Below, one piece after another: positions 11,095 to 22,644 of a DNA stretch of 64,000 nt. Location: positions 6,160,149-6,224,148 of the forward strand of contig NC_134899.1 in assembly GCF_041734735.1 (NCBI RefSeq), given 5' to 3'. The position numbers and the translations under genes were made by a program. Origin of the DNA: Babylonia areolata (lineage: Eukaryota > Mollusca > Gastropoda > Neogastropoda > Buccinidae). Under the pieces are notes generated by a model. That model saw only the letters and a list, made by a program, of their open reading frames with translations. It was not told where the DNA came from and ran no database searches. The stretch's first letter is position 1; each line of letters starts with the position of its first letter.

Positions 11095-13302
11095 ATTCAC
11101 AATGCATCATGTGTTAAGTTTATCAAGCCCTCTGCCACCCCAACTTCTCACTTTCATTTCCCTCACGAAAATAAACTGTAAAGGTAACTCAGATTCAGGT
11201 GGGTTTTTTTTGCAGAAACTTATACACATTTTAATATAAAGAAATTGATCTGTTGGTACAGGCCCTTCAGCTGTGGAGAATTTTGGACACCAAACAGTAT
11301 ATCTATGGCTGATAATTTCAATCTGATACCTATTTTTCGATAGAGTATATTTTCGATGTATCCCAAAAATCATGTACAACTGGACAGTCAAAGAAGAATG
11401 CTCAATATAGTCAACTGTGTCGCGACAATAAGAGCATTTGTTATTTTCTTTTATTTTCATTTTGTTTAGAATTATGTTTGTTGGGTGGATGTTGTGCAAT
11501 ATTTTCCAGTGTAAGACTCTTAATCTGGTTTCTTTTGTGACTTCTATTGCTCTTAACCATACAGATTTATTTAGATCGAACCGAAATTTGCTACGCCAAA
11601 AATAAGAAGCACAAGGAGTTTCTGGTTCCTTATCATCTGATAATATTTTCTTTATTTTTTTGGTTGTTGTTTGGTGTTGAATTTGCTCAAATCGCTAGCC
11701 TGTCTATCCGAGTGTCTCTCTCCTCCGTGTATCCACTGGATCCAGGGATGTGGGATAGCATTGACGAGAGCGTTATAATCTAGTGTTGTATTAGCTCTGT
11801 TGGGACTAATTATACTGTGTATTTCATCTATGTTTAGAAGTCTGTTCTCTGTGTGATGCACGATGTCTTTGATTTGTTGAACCCCATTCCTCTGCCAGGT
11901 TTGGAAGAACAGTGTTTTGTTTTTGTAAGTTATTAATGAATTGCTAAATAGCAGCTGGTCGTGGAAGTTAGTTCTGTCTACGTCGTCTAGTTTGTCGAGA
12001 GTCTTGTTGTCCAAGTAAGTTGTCAAAACATCTTTCCAGAGCTCATTATCGGTTCTGTCTAGACTATTTATTTTATCTGGTTTACAGTTAATGTGAAAAA
12101 TATGTTCGTACTTTGCAAGTTCCCCAAGGTGCCATTTTGGTATTAAACTCTAAGTTTTTTTTTATCAGTGGTTTCAAATAACTTTCCCGCCCATTGTAAA
12201 TAAAAATATGTCTGTAAGTTGGTCATGTTTGTCATGTTAAGTCCTCCCTCCCTCGTCAAAACCTGCTTCCATTATCTTTCTTTTTACTTTTTCGAATGCT
12301 TTTTTATTGCTGTTTTTTTCTGCCAGAGAAATTTAGATAGGTATGTATTCACTGTGTGTAAGATGTTGAGTGGAAAGCCGATAGATTGAATTACATAAGT
12401 AACCTGACTAGTAGGAAATGTTTTTGTTACAACAACTTTCCCTTGAATGCTGAGGTCTCTTGTACTCCATTGTTTTATTAAATGTTTCATGTGATCTATT
12501 CTGTGGATAAAGTTTTCTTCAATGTTTTTGCCATCTTATCTGATTCAAAACAAATCCCTAAAATTATTTATCTTATTCACTACTGAGACTGGTAAGTGAT
12601 CGTCTTCATTTTGTTTGCCTACTTTTAATGTCTTAGTTTTCTGTAAATTAAGCTTCAAAACCGAAAAACCTTCGAACCATGAATATTTCTAGTTACTTAA
12701 TTATATCTTCTTTATCTTGTAAGAACAGTGTTGTGTCAACTGCCATTTGTTTTACTTTTATAGAAGCTGCATCTCTCTCTAAAGAAGTAGGTAGTTTTAT
12801 CCCTTTTATTGCGCTATTTCTAATCTTCATAGCTAGTAGTTCTACTGCCAAGACGAAAGCAAGCGGTGAGAATGGGCAACCTTGTCTGATCCCACAAAAA
12901 ACATCGAAGGGCTCGGATTTCCATTCCACCGTGGTTAACAGAGTTTGAGCTCCCGTTATTCAAAACATAAACCCATTTTCTAAAGTCGGCATCGAAGCCA
13001 AATACATCAAACACGTGAAGCATAAATTTTCTAGAGATGGAGACGAAGGCTTTAGAGTAGCCGATTGCAAGTAAGTATCCAGCTTTATTTGTTTTATTTA
13101 AGTAATTGATAAAATCGTCTATTGTTTTTATAACTGTCGCAATGTTTCTGCCTCTAATAAATTCTACCTGGTCATTGTTTACCAGTTTATCTATCACTTT
13201 GCTATGTCTCTCTGCTAATACTTTTGCTACTATCTTATGGTCGGAGTTAGTCAGTGTTATGGGTCTCAACTTGTTTAGTTTGTCTCTGTCTAGGTCTTTT
13301 CC
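11095..13302 (-). pseudogene. Tx1-like ORF2, RT core and C-terminus
   Basis: Continues after the nested insertion with DKLNKLRPITLTNSDHKIVA, the palm motif around IGYSKAFVSIS, and GIRQGCPFSPLAFVLAVELL with the GxRQGCPxSP signature of L1-like RTs. Further on are KFLWQKK-type thumb residues and a cysteine/histidine motif CSYCRDTVDYIEHS in the C-terminal region. The active-site YxDD residues are not readable in the remaining frames. Several frame changes and stops are present. Confidence 0.75.
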
Positions 13303-14552
13303 AGGACAATGGCGAAACATCTGCTCCTTTTCCAGTCACAAATGGTGTCAAGCAAGGCTGCGTCCTGGCTCCAACACTGTTCAGCCTCATGTTCTCTGCA
13401 ATGCTTACTGATGCCTTCAGAGATGGCGATGTTGGAATCGGCCTAAAGTACCGAACAGACGGCAAGCTGTTTAACCTCAGAAGGCTTCAAGCAAAAACCA
13501 AGGTCATGACAGACATCATCAGAGACTTTTTGTTTGCCGATGATTGTAAGCTGACATGCAACTCAGCGTCGACAAGTTTGCCATTGCCAGCAGGAACTTC
13601 GGCCTTACCATCAGCACGAGGAAAACTGAAGTTCTCCATCAACCAACCCCAGGGAAACCCCACGTTGAGCCCAACATCCCAGTCAACGGTCAGAGACTCA
13701 GTGCGGTGGAGCGGTTCACATACCTTGGCAGCACACTGTCACGAAATGCGACCATCGACGATGAAGTGAACGTCAGGATTGCAAGAGCAAGCGCAACCTT
13801 TGGTAGACTCTATGCAAATGTCTGGAACAGAAGAGACATTGGTCTTGAGACCAAGCTAAAGGTCTACAGAGCAGTAGTTCTCCCAACACTACTGTGCGCC
13901 TGCGAAACTCGGACAGTGTACCAACGACACGCCAAGAAGCTGAACCACTTCCACACAACATGCCTCAGGAAGCTACTGAACATCAAGTGGCAAGACAGGA
14001 CCCCAGACACGGAGGTGCTTGCAAAAGCCACCCTTCCCAGCATCTTCACCATCCTAATGCAGTCCCAGCTTCGCTGGGCTGGACACGTGGCGTGCCAGAC
14101 CATCGCCTGCCCAGAAGGCTCTTCTATGGCGAGCTGCAACAAGGGAAGAGATCACACGGAGGTCAGAAGAAGCGCTTCAGAGATACTCTGAAAGTCTCTC
14201 TGAAAGCGTTTGACATCAACCCTGACTCCTGGGAGGAATCTGCAATGGACCGTGACAGATGGCGCGCTGCTGTGCACAAAGGCGCCAAGTTGTGTGAGGC
14301 CAACAGGACTGCTGCAGCTGTTCAGAAGAGGCAGGCCAGAAAGTCACGGGCAAACAAGCTCCCTGACAATGATATGCCTGTCTTTGTCTGCCCCAACTGT
14401 GAGCGAACATTTCGTGCGCAGATTGGACTATTCAGCCATCTGCGCATTCACAGATAGATTCATGAGCATCCTCCCCCCCACCCTCCCGCCATCCCCCAGC
14501 TGGATGACTATGATGGTCATCATCGATCTCGATGGACACACACCACCTTTGT
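13303..14552 (+). mobile_element. RTE-like LINE nested in the Tx1-like LINE (copy R2)
   Basis: The plus strand encodes the RT segment PFPVTNGVKQGCVLAPTLFS, the catalytic FLFADDCKLT and, further on, RWAGHV plus a Gly/Arg-rich LLYGEL-type block. It ends with a single C2H2 finger, CPNCERTFRAQIGLFSHLRI plus His (C-X2-C-X12-H-X3-H), and a stop at 14457. The 3' UTR is short with ATGATGGTCATCATCGAT near the end. It is 5' truncated inside RT and has two or three frame changes. It splits the Tx1-like ORF2 between QGIITLVHKG and DRDKLNKLRP, so it is the younger element. The clade label is tentative. Confidence 0.8.
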
Positions 14553-16240
14553 GGACCAGTGTAATTATTCCTTGTTTCTGAGTATATGAAAGTTCTCCTG
14601 TGTGAAATGAGTCCATGAATGAGTAAGTAACTGTCTTACCTGTTTTGTTCCAAAAGAATTTCAAGAATTCTACTGTGATCCCATCGCTTCCGAGTGATGA
14701 TCCATTCTTTAGATTCCTTAAGGCATTAGTTGTTTCTTCTGTTGATACATTTCCCTCACATAAGATAGCTTCGTTTTCCTCTAAACGAGGGAACGTTTCG
14801 TTTTCTATGAATTCATTGGCTTCTTCTGTAACAGTTTCTGTGTCAGTTCTTTGATTATAGAGATTTTTATAGAATGATACTTGTTCATATAGTGTGTCAT
14901 TCTGATCAGTTATAATTTCACCAGTGTCTTTGCATAGTCTAGTTATAATTTTTCGTTTTCCTCTACATTTTTCTAAGCTACAGAAATACCTTGTGTTGCG
15001 TTCCCCTTCCTCAATCCATTTTACTATTGATCTAATCTGTGCGCCTTTTGCTTTGTCCATTTCTAATATTTCTAGTTTCTGCTTTAGTTGCAACAAATTC
15101 TTATTTGGTTCTACATTATCAGGATTTCTAGCGAGCTCACATTCTTTTTAACTGCGTTTGTATGTTCTGGATTTCGTTTCGTTTATGGCAAGATAGTTCT
15201 TTTTCAAACTCACAGCAGAGGTTTCTAATGTCAACTTTACATAATTCCCATTTAACTATATTTGAAATATTTTCAGTGTTATATTCATTTATTGATGGTT
15301 CAAGAAGATAATTCATTTTTCTGATAAATCTTTGGTTATTTAAATAGCTGTTGTTAAATTTACACTATCCTGGGCCACGTATGAATTCTCTAGCATTAAG
15401 TACTATGTCTACTGCTTTGTGGTCTGAACTGGGTGTGTGCTGGTGTTCACAAGATACACAAAAGTGCAACATGTTTTCTGACATAAAGCAATAGTCAAAT
15501 CGTCGTGCGATAAATGGGTTAGTCTTACTCCAGCTGTGTTCTTTTTCTGTATTGTGAAATGTCCTCCACATATCGATTAGTTCTTGTGACTTGATTAATT
15601 CAGTGAATTCATTTACTTCTAATTTGCGATGAGAAAGCCCTGAAATAATGTATAATTCGTTATTAACGTCGCTATTGAAATATCCTAAGAGGAGAAGGCT
15701 GGTTTTACTATATTCATCAAGTTTATCTTGTAGTTCTCTGTAAAAGGCTATTTTATCAATTGAGTTGTTTGGAGCATATGTGTTTGCAAGAAAGAAATCA
15801 TGATTCTGTCCTGTGCCAGCTGCAGATCTACTTTACCGGTATTTTTTTAAAAACATAATTACCTCCCCTTTACTTCTATTTGTATCTATGTTATAGAATA
15901 TTTCCCCTCCCCACTGTTTTTCCCATATAGGTACATCGCTTTTGGTCAAATGAGCTTCTTGTAAGCAAATCATGTCATAGTGTTTGTTTTTGTTGTTGTT
16001 TGTTTTGTTTTGTTTTGTTTTTATAGGAAATTACATATTGATATCCTTTTCAGTCTATTTTAAGTCCTCTAACATTAAGCGAAGTTATTCTTATCTTATC
16101 CATATAAATGGGTTGTCATTTCTCTTATATTCGCATGGAGCACATTCACAATAACATCATTCTTATCTATAACAATGGTCGCAGTCCACAAGCATAGTCC
16201 GTAAATCATAGCGAGGTTGTCAGGGGGAATGATCTGGTGG
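14553..16240 (-). pseudogene. Tx1-like ORF2, endonuclease and RT start
   Basis: The segment near 15.85-15.98 kb reads HLTKSDVPIWEKQWGGEIFY, an AP-endonuclease block, followed at 15365-15571 by PFIARRFDYCFMSENMLHFC and a terminal S-D-H-K-A catalytic-type motif. The next frame (14428-15096) gives the linker to RT, with IVKWIEEGERNTRYFCSLEK, LKNGSSLGSDGITVEFLKFF and QKQGIITLVHKG. It stops where the RTE-like element was inserted. Confidence 0.75.
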
Positions 16241-16252
16241 AGCCGAAACGTA

Positions 16253-17165
16253 TCAGTCGCCTACTTCCTCGTCCTCTTGGTCAGAGACTGGCGGGGGACA
16301 GACAGACGGCCCCCCATCGTGCCTGGCTTGTTTGGGGCTAGAGGTCTGCGGGCTGCTGGTATCTCCTGACCGGCGACGCTTAAGTGTCTCCGATCGACGC
16401 CGTGGGGAGCTGCTGAGCTGCAAGGAAAACCTCAGTGTGGTCTGGCGAGCTGTCGGACGTCCTCTGTCGTGTGAAGCATTAGCTTTTTTACGCGCTTTAG
16501 TAATCTCTTCTCTCTCACGCTCCACTCTCTCACCTCTCTCGCATCCTTTCTCTTCAGACATTTTTCCGTCACTCACGCTGTCCACCTCTTTCCTTTGCTG
16601 TCATGCAGCCGAAATTTCACATATAGGGTCCCCACGTTTGTGCCCCGAACGTTTACACACCCACACACAACGTCCTCAGTGCACTGTGATGCATGGTGGT
16701 CTGTCTCCAAGCAACTGGAGCACGTTATTGCTTTTTCACCAGTTTTTGTTCTTAATGGTAAACCTTGGCGCTGAACACACTGACCTTAGCGTCTTTTCGA
16801 GAGGCACAGTAAGAACGGTGATAAACACAAACCTCCTCCTTGTTAAAAAAACAACAACAACGGGTTGATTTGTTGTCCGTGTCTCTATCTCTCTCCATCT
16901 TGAGAGCAGAGCAAATTCACACCCTGCTTTGACGAGAGAATGTTCTATTTCTGAATCGGCCACTGAGATCGGAACACTGTCGATCCAGACTTTAGTTGAT
17001 GGTTTTTCCTCTCCAGAATCGTTTCTGAGACTAAAAGGATTAATATTGTTTACTTGGAGCACTGTCCCGCGTACTCGCAAACCTTGCATCAGGATTGCAT
17101 CATATTTGTTATCAACACTGGGTATACATTTACAAAATCACAAACTGCAAACATGCTTCCTTAGG
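16253..17165 (-). pseudogene. Tx1-like ORF1 remnant (RNA-binding, CCHC knuckle)
   Basis: The upstream part reads KVWIDSVPISVADSEIEHSL and later RRRFVFITVLTVPLEKTL, a pattern I know from mollusc L1/Tx1 ORF1 proteins, where an RRM-like fold precedes zinc knuckles. Just downstream in another frame lies CSSCLETDHHASQC (C-X2-C-X4-H-X4-C). A third piece is rich in Arg, Ser, Pro and Glu (SPRRRSETLKRRRSGD) and ends at 16253. ORF1 would package the LINE RNA. At least two frame changes are present. Confidence 0.65.
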
Positions 17166-17284
17166 TAGGGGAGCCACTGTCTTATAATCTCATCTATCTT
17201 CTGCAGGAATTCCAGGTAACTGAATGCATTTGGACAGGCGACAATATTTGCAGACCCTCATTACATAATTGTCGCCAAAGTAGA

Positions 17285-19163
17285 TATGGTGATGATGATG
17301 GAGTCTCCCGTCGGATCAACGGATGAGTAGGGAGGCAGGCTTATCTGTCGGTGTGTGTCTTCATATGGGAAAAGAGGCCGATTCTGGATGCGCAGCACTT
17401 CCCACAGGTGTTGCAAGGGAAAACGTCTCCAGAAGTTGAGCCCTGCTTCCTTCGCTCAGGCTTCTCCTTAATGGTCAGCGTTCTATTGTTTTCAAACGTC
17501 TTTATGCCACTAGAGCACAGCATCCTCCAGCGAGAGCGGTCAAGGGCATCAGTTTCCCAGGAAGCGATGTCTATGTCACAGGCTTTGAGGTTTGTCTCCA
17601 AGGTGTCCTTGAAGCGCTTGCAGGGCCTTCCAATTTCGCGGTGGCCTTCCTTCAGCTAGCCATATAAGAGCATCTTCGGGATCCTGCTGTCTGTCATGCG
17701 GACAACGTGTCCTGCCCAGCGTACCTGGCACTAATCAACAGGCTTTCGATGCTGGGCAGGCCCCTTCTCTCTAGGACCTGGAGGTTGGAGACCCTGTCTT
17801 GCCACTTTATGCCGAGGATCTTTCGGAGGCATCTCTGGTGAAACTGCTCAAGTTGTTGAATGTGACGGCGATACGTCGTCCATGTTTCACAGCAGTACAA
17901 CAAGGTGGTCAGCACAACAGCTCTAGGTTTTGATTTTGGTGCTGATCCTGATGCCTTTGTTGTTTCACAGCCTCCGTTGCTGCATAGGGTACTGCCCATG
18001 TAGCAAAACTTGTCGACTGGCTTGATCTCTGTGTCATCAATCTTGATTGCAGGTGGGGGGAGGCACTGGCGTTCTGTGAGCTAGCTGGTTGGTACATGGA
18101 CTCGGTCTTGCTGAGGCTGATTGTGAGTCCAAAGCGCCTGCAGGAGGTTGAGAACCTGTCCATAATGAACTGCATGTCCTCATGGGTGTGTGCAGCAAGC
18201 GCGCAGTCATCAGCGAAGAGGAACTCTCTCAACAGTGCCTCAAACACCCTGGACCTGGCGTGGAGTCGCCGCAAGTTGAAAAGTTTGCCATCTGTGCGAA
18301 ACTGTATATAGATGCCCCGGTGACAGTCTTGGAAGGCGTCAATCAGCATTGCAGAGAAGAGAACGGAGAACAGTATGGGTGCCAGGACGCAGCCCTGCTT
18401 CACTCCATTTACCACAGTGAACGGATCCGACATGTCAGTATTTTCCTGTACTCTCGCCTGCATGTCATCGTGGAATGACGCAATCAGCTGGATTAGGCTC
18501 TCTGGGCAGCCGAACTTTAGGAGGATCTTCCACAGACCATGGCGGTTCACCGTGTCGAAGGTCTTAGTCAGGTCTACAAAGACCATGTGGAGCTCCTTGT
18601 TCTGCTCACGGCACTTCTCTTGCATCTGGCGTACGGCAAACACCATGTCACATGTTCCCCTGCCTGAGTGGAAGCCGCACTGTGCTTCAGGGATGACTGT
18701 GTTGGAGACATGGTCAACCAGTTTGTTCAGTATGATGCGGGCGAAGATCTTGCCGGCGATGCAGAGGAGAGATTTCCACGGTGGTTATCGCAGGATGTTT
18801 TGTCTCCGTTTGTAAATGTGGACAATTGAAGCATTCTTGAAATCCTGTGGGACCTCCCCTATCTCCCGGATCGACTGGAACAGGGCGGTCAGCTTGTCTG
18901 TCAGCACCTCGCCTCCATACTTGTAGATATCAGCCTGGATTCCATCCGCTCATGGTGCTTTTCCTGACGTTGTCAGCTCCAGGGCCTTCCGGGTCTCGGC
19001 CTTGGCGGGAGGGGCAGCTATCAAGTCACTGACTGGTAGCTGTGGGAGGGCTGCAATTACCTCATCAGATACGGACGATTTCCTGTTGAGGAGGGTGTTG
19101 AAGTGCTCTGCCCAGCGGGCAAGGATGTCTTTCTTGTATGTCAGGAAGATGGTCTGTGCATCT
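17285..19163 (-). mobile_element. RTE-like LINE, 5'-truncated copy (R3)
   Basis: Minus strand: RWAEHFNTLLNRKSSVSDEV before the RT, then FVDLTKTFDTVNRHGLWKIL (RT domain with D), VVNGVKQGCVLAPILFSVLF, FLFADDCALAAHTHEDMQFI and the C-terminal LLYCCETWTTYRRHIQQLEQ. The end is a C2H2-like finger CNTCGKCCASRIGLFSHMKT. The stop is followed by a short 3' UTR with CATCATCATC. A few frame changes are present. Its 5' break coincides with the end of a truncated SINE at 19164. The catalytic ADD triplet is intact, so this copy is comparatively young. Confidence 0.85.
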
Positions 19164-19252
19164 CCCACGTTCACTGGGATGTACACGAGTGGGCTTTTAC
19201 GTGTATGACCGTTTTAACCCCGCCATGTAGGCAGCCATACTCCGATTTCGGC
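19164..19252 (-). mobile_element. truncated tRNA-derived SINE (family S2)
   Basis: The segment CTCCCACGTTCACTGGGATG through GTACACGAGTGGGCTTTTAC and the following CCCCGCCATGTAGGCAGCC match 25690-25790 inside the full-length SINE at 25.7-26.0 kb. Only the 3' half remains, with no tRNA-like head. Confidence 0.75.
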
Positions 19253-19535
19253 GATGTTCTCACTTCAATTAAGGTTGTTCCCATTTAGCACAAGTTATAA
19301 GAGAATAAGGTGTATCTCCTGCTGGAACTCTGAAAGAGTTGCAGCAGAAACACGACTGAAAAAGGTGTATGACAGGTGACGTCATAGGTAGAATTTAAGC
19401 GTCACAGAAGAGTCAAGGGACAGATCAAATAATCTCAGCCGAACAGAGTAGAAGCACAGGAAGGGCCAACCTATGGCTCAGCGCTTCTTGGAGCAGCTGT
19501 AGAAAGTGTCTGAGCAAGTAAGAATATTGCACATG

Positions 19536-19579
<44 letters not shown>

Positions 19580-20153
19580 GTATCACTGGATTTTGTTTTC
19601 AAGCGTTTTCTCATTTCGTACTGTTTTGCTCATCAGTCATAACAAAAACATAAATATCTTAGAAATGCCTCTACCTATGGAGCTAAAACGTGGTAGACTT
19701 ATAGTACTCGGTATTAGTTTTAGGATGGCGCATTAGTTTGGATGAAGAGCGCATGGATTAGTTTTTAATCATTTTTATATTCAGCCCCCCCCCACCCCCC
19801 TCTCTCTCGCCTAAATATTTTTTCCGTACCCGGTTCGGATGTTCCATATGCTGTATATTCCTTGATATTAAAAATATCAAATTTATAATGCACCATACTG
19901 TTCTTCATTCATTGATCTAATAGATTTGTAAAGGAATATTGCCTGTGTTTGACTGATTTTAGTTCAGCATGTTTTTAACTTTTGTTGTACGTTTTGGTAC
20001 AACAATTGTCATCAAAGTCAACTTTTTAGCAGAAAAAAATTGTTTCACACTGTATTCCATTTTATGGTTACATTTAATCATTTTGTTAAGTTTGTTTATA
20101 GAAATATTCCCCGAAAACAATTTATTCCTTTTTTCTGTGTGATCCCTATATAC

Positions 20154-20244
<91 letters not shown>

Positions 20245-20470
20245 GCTTTACCACCGGCTCCTAAATGTTGCACACGGGTGTGACGCAAAGGCATTCAGCG
20301 TGACGTAACCCTTGACTTTCGCTAACTACCAGCGTCATTATGGCGACTGTGAGCACGCGGCTGTGAAGCTGTAAAACGAACAAGCCAAAGTAAGTAAAAA
20401 GCACCATTAGAGTAGTGGCAGCATCAGAGAAGTGGACTTGTTATCGCAAAGAATTGAAGGCCAGTATCAA
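19253..20470. other. no gene recognised; microsatellites and a CRE-like site
   Basis: Holds a (GT)n run at 19537-19575, a short C run near 19786, and TGACGTCA at 19377-19384. No coding frame or element was recognised outside the repeats. Confidence 0.45.
20150..20240. repeat. (TA)n(TG)n microsatellite
   Basis: A TA run of about 50 bases continues as a TG run of about 35 bases. Confidence 0.95.
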
Positions 20471-20474
20471 GTGT

Positions 20475-21482
20475 ATGTAAAATTTTTGCAGACGACACTA
20501 AACTTTACTGTTCACCAAGTTCACAACACATAATGCAAAATGACATTGACTCCTTGATAGAATGGTCTGAAAAATGGAACTTATACTTTAATGCTTCCAA
20601 ATGCAAAATATTACACATTGGTCGAACAAACCCAAAACATAACTATGTAATGAAAAACGACGATGAAATAACCAATATTGTGAAATGTGAAGAGGAGAAA
20701 GACTTAGGGGTGACGTTTGATAAAGACTTACTGTTTGACAGACATATTAACCAAGTTGTTAACAAGGCAAATCAAAGGCTGGGTATTATTAAACGTACTT
20801 TTTCGTTTATTGATAAGGATATTTTTCTCCGACTTTATAAAGCTCTTGTAAGACCTCTCTTGGAGTATGGTCTCCCTGCCTGGTATGGTGTCCTAGACTA
20901 ATACGTCAATCAATTACTATTGAAAGAGTGCAAAGACGTGCTACCAAACTGGTGCATGAAATTAAGGATTTGTCTTACGAAGAAAGACTGAAATTCCTAA
21001 AATTACCCTCAATGAAAGCAAGACGAAAAAGAGGAGATTTGATTCAAGCCTATAAGATCTGTAATGGTATAGACGATATTAAAAAAGATCACTTCTTTGA
21101 TTCACCGCCAGATACTAATATGGAAACAAGAAACAGTGTTGATAAAATTTATAAACAGAGACAACAATAACACAAGGAAATTTGCTTTCAGTTATAGGGT
21201 TACTAACGACTGGAATAAACTAACCACTAACATCAAGTATGCTTCCAATACCAACAACTTCAAGAACCTTATCGATAATCACAAAATTTTAAAAGACATT
21301 TGGTTTGACTTTGATGGTCCAAGATAATTGTAACTGGGTCTACTTAGACTGAGACAAGACAGATAACGACATAGCATAAAGAAGGCCGTGAGGCCTTGTG
21401 CTAATCAAATGAGATGGGGCGTAAAAAGCCGTGAGGCTACGATGATCAACATCAGCCCCTAACCTGAACCTGAACCTGAAGT
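20475..21482 (+). mobile_element. CR1-like LINE, 3' part (copy A)
   Basis: Starts inside the RT catalytic block (TTTGCAGACGACACTAAAC reads FADDTK) and continues IEWSEKWNLYFNASKCKILH, EKDLGVTFDKDLLFDRHINQ and LRLYKALVRPLLEYGLPAWY to the terminal WNKL...NFKNLIDN of CR1-clade proteins. Three frames are needed. The 3' UTR carries two GCC-GTGA-GGC hairpins (21382-21397 and 21427-21438) and ends in (CCTGAA)n. Strongly 5' truncated, as is usual for this clade. Confidence 0.9.
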
Positions 21483-21489
21483 CGAGAAA

Positions 21490-21832
21490 TTTCAAAGGAA
21501 GGCAGCAAACTCCATGTTAACAGAAGTTCAAATACTAACCTTTTCACAAAATTTTGCAGAACAAATATTCGTAAGTTTTCTTTTAGCTTTAGAGCAGTCA
21601 AAGGATGGAATGCACCGAATAATTCAACAGCTAAAACTATTGACCAGTTCAAGAATCTTCTAGACAATGACTCTAAATTTTGATGAATGAACATTTAAAA
21701 AATTTCATACGCATGTACGCAACCCTAAACTTTCTATATTAAGAAGGGGCGTTGAAAAGCCAAAAAGGCTTTAAAAAAATTTTTAAAAAGTCCCAAATTC
21801 TGTACCTGTACCTGTACCTGAGTAAGAGGACA
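21490..21832 (+). mobile_element. CR1-like LINE 3' end (copy B)
   Basis: The readable C-terminus (FCRTNIRKFSFSFRAVKGWN then FKNLLDND and a stop) is followed by an AAAGCC-AAAAA-GGCTTT hairpin at 21756-21772 and a (CTGTAC)n tail. It is a different subfamily from copy A: the tail unit differs, but the layout is the same. Confidence 0.8.
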
Positions 21833-21857
21833 TTTGATTGAAACTTATAAGATATTA

Positions 21858-21950
21858 AGTAGTAGTAGTATAGGGACTGGCAGTCATCTGCCTAGACCTC
21901 TCGGCCTTTTTATGTCCCCATCAAATCTTCATCTTCACTTCTTCCATTTT
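21858..21950 (-). mobile_element. CR1-like LINE 3' end with (CTA)n tail
   Basis: On the minus strand, AAAAAGGCCGAGAGGTCTAG and CAGATGACTGCCAGTCCC are followed by (CTA)n. The same block recurs at 26427-26550. The AGGCC-GAGA-GGTCT hairpin resembles those of copies A and E. Confidence 0.6.
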
Positions 21951-22615
21951 ATTTCATTTATTTATTTTCAACTTTTCTTTGTTGTTGTTGGGCGGTGTAC
22001 GCAAGTACACTTCTGCAAGAAACTGTTTTATTCATCATAGTAAAAAAAAAAAAAAACAACAACCCATAAATGATGTAATTGCAAGACATATCTTAAGAAT
22101 ATCGGACTATGATAGTACAAGGAATTCAGTAAAGGAAAGTTGTTTAGAACACTGCAACACCAACATTAGAAAAAATTCATTGGCTAACCGAATTGCACAA
22201 ACATGGAATGCACTACCAACCGAAGTTAAACTTGCACAAAATACTAACACTTTCAAAAATCTCCTTGATACCAATACCATCTTAACTCTCTCCATACGAA
22301 CGGCGAAAGAGACGACGTTAACAGCGTTTCACCCCAGTTACCATCATCAAAATATTGCAAGCGGAAGGCTCTTATACTGAAGAGGTGAATGTTGACAAAG
22401 AATACCACAATTCTGACGACGGAAGCTAAAGGTTGGGTCATTCAGACACCCACTGGACATCCGAGGGGTCTGTGTAGAGGAGAAGAGAGGACTGGCCGTA
22501 CTGAGTGAGTTAAAAGAAAAGACTATGGTGAATAAAACTAAGTTTCTTGCAGAAGTGTACTTGCGTACCCAGCCCAACAACAAACAAAAGAAGAAAATAA
22601 ATGAAATAAAATTCA
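21949..22615. repeat. ~90-bp inverted repeat pair
   Basis: The block 21949-22040 (with GTACGCAAGTACACTTCTGC, AAGAAACTG) recurs in reverse complement at 22523-22615, about 90% alike by eye. The 480 bp between them holds a CR1-like coding fragment. Probably two copies of one LINE 3' UTR in opposite orientation. Confidence 0.75.
22065..22300 (+). mobile_element. CR1-like RT C-terminal fragment
   Basis: Plus-strand reading NTNIRKNSLANRIAQTWNAL then PTEV and TFKNLLDTNTIL is the terminal WN-x-LP...F-K-x-x-L-D signature of CR1/L2-type RT proteins. No catalytic region remains. Confidence 0.75.
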
Positions 22616-22644
22616 AGAAGTCTTCTTCTTTTTCTATTAATGTT

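Larger units (their letters stand above)
11095..17165 (-). mobile_element. Tx1/L1-like LINE, long but decayed
   Basis: Read right to left, the element has an ORF1 with a CCHC knuckle, an AP-type endonuclease region, an RT and a C-terminal cysteine motif ending in FLYIKMCISFCKKNPPE, typical of the L1/Tx1 lineage. It totals about 4.8 kb once the RTE-like insertion at 13.3-14.55 kb is removed. Many stops and frame changes make it inactive. The 3' end is near 11.1 kb; no poly(A) or tandem tail is obvious. ORF1 and ORF2 parts are listed separately. Confidence 0.8.

Noticed and set aside
13556-14457. A host zinc-finger gene
   Set aside because: The C2H2 finger is the end of a LINE ORF2 and occurs in three LINE copies.
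16332-16868. A plus-strand gene of 178 codons
   Set aside because: It is the antisense of the Tx1-like ORF1.
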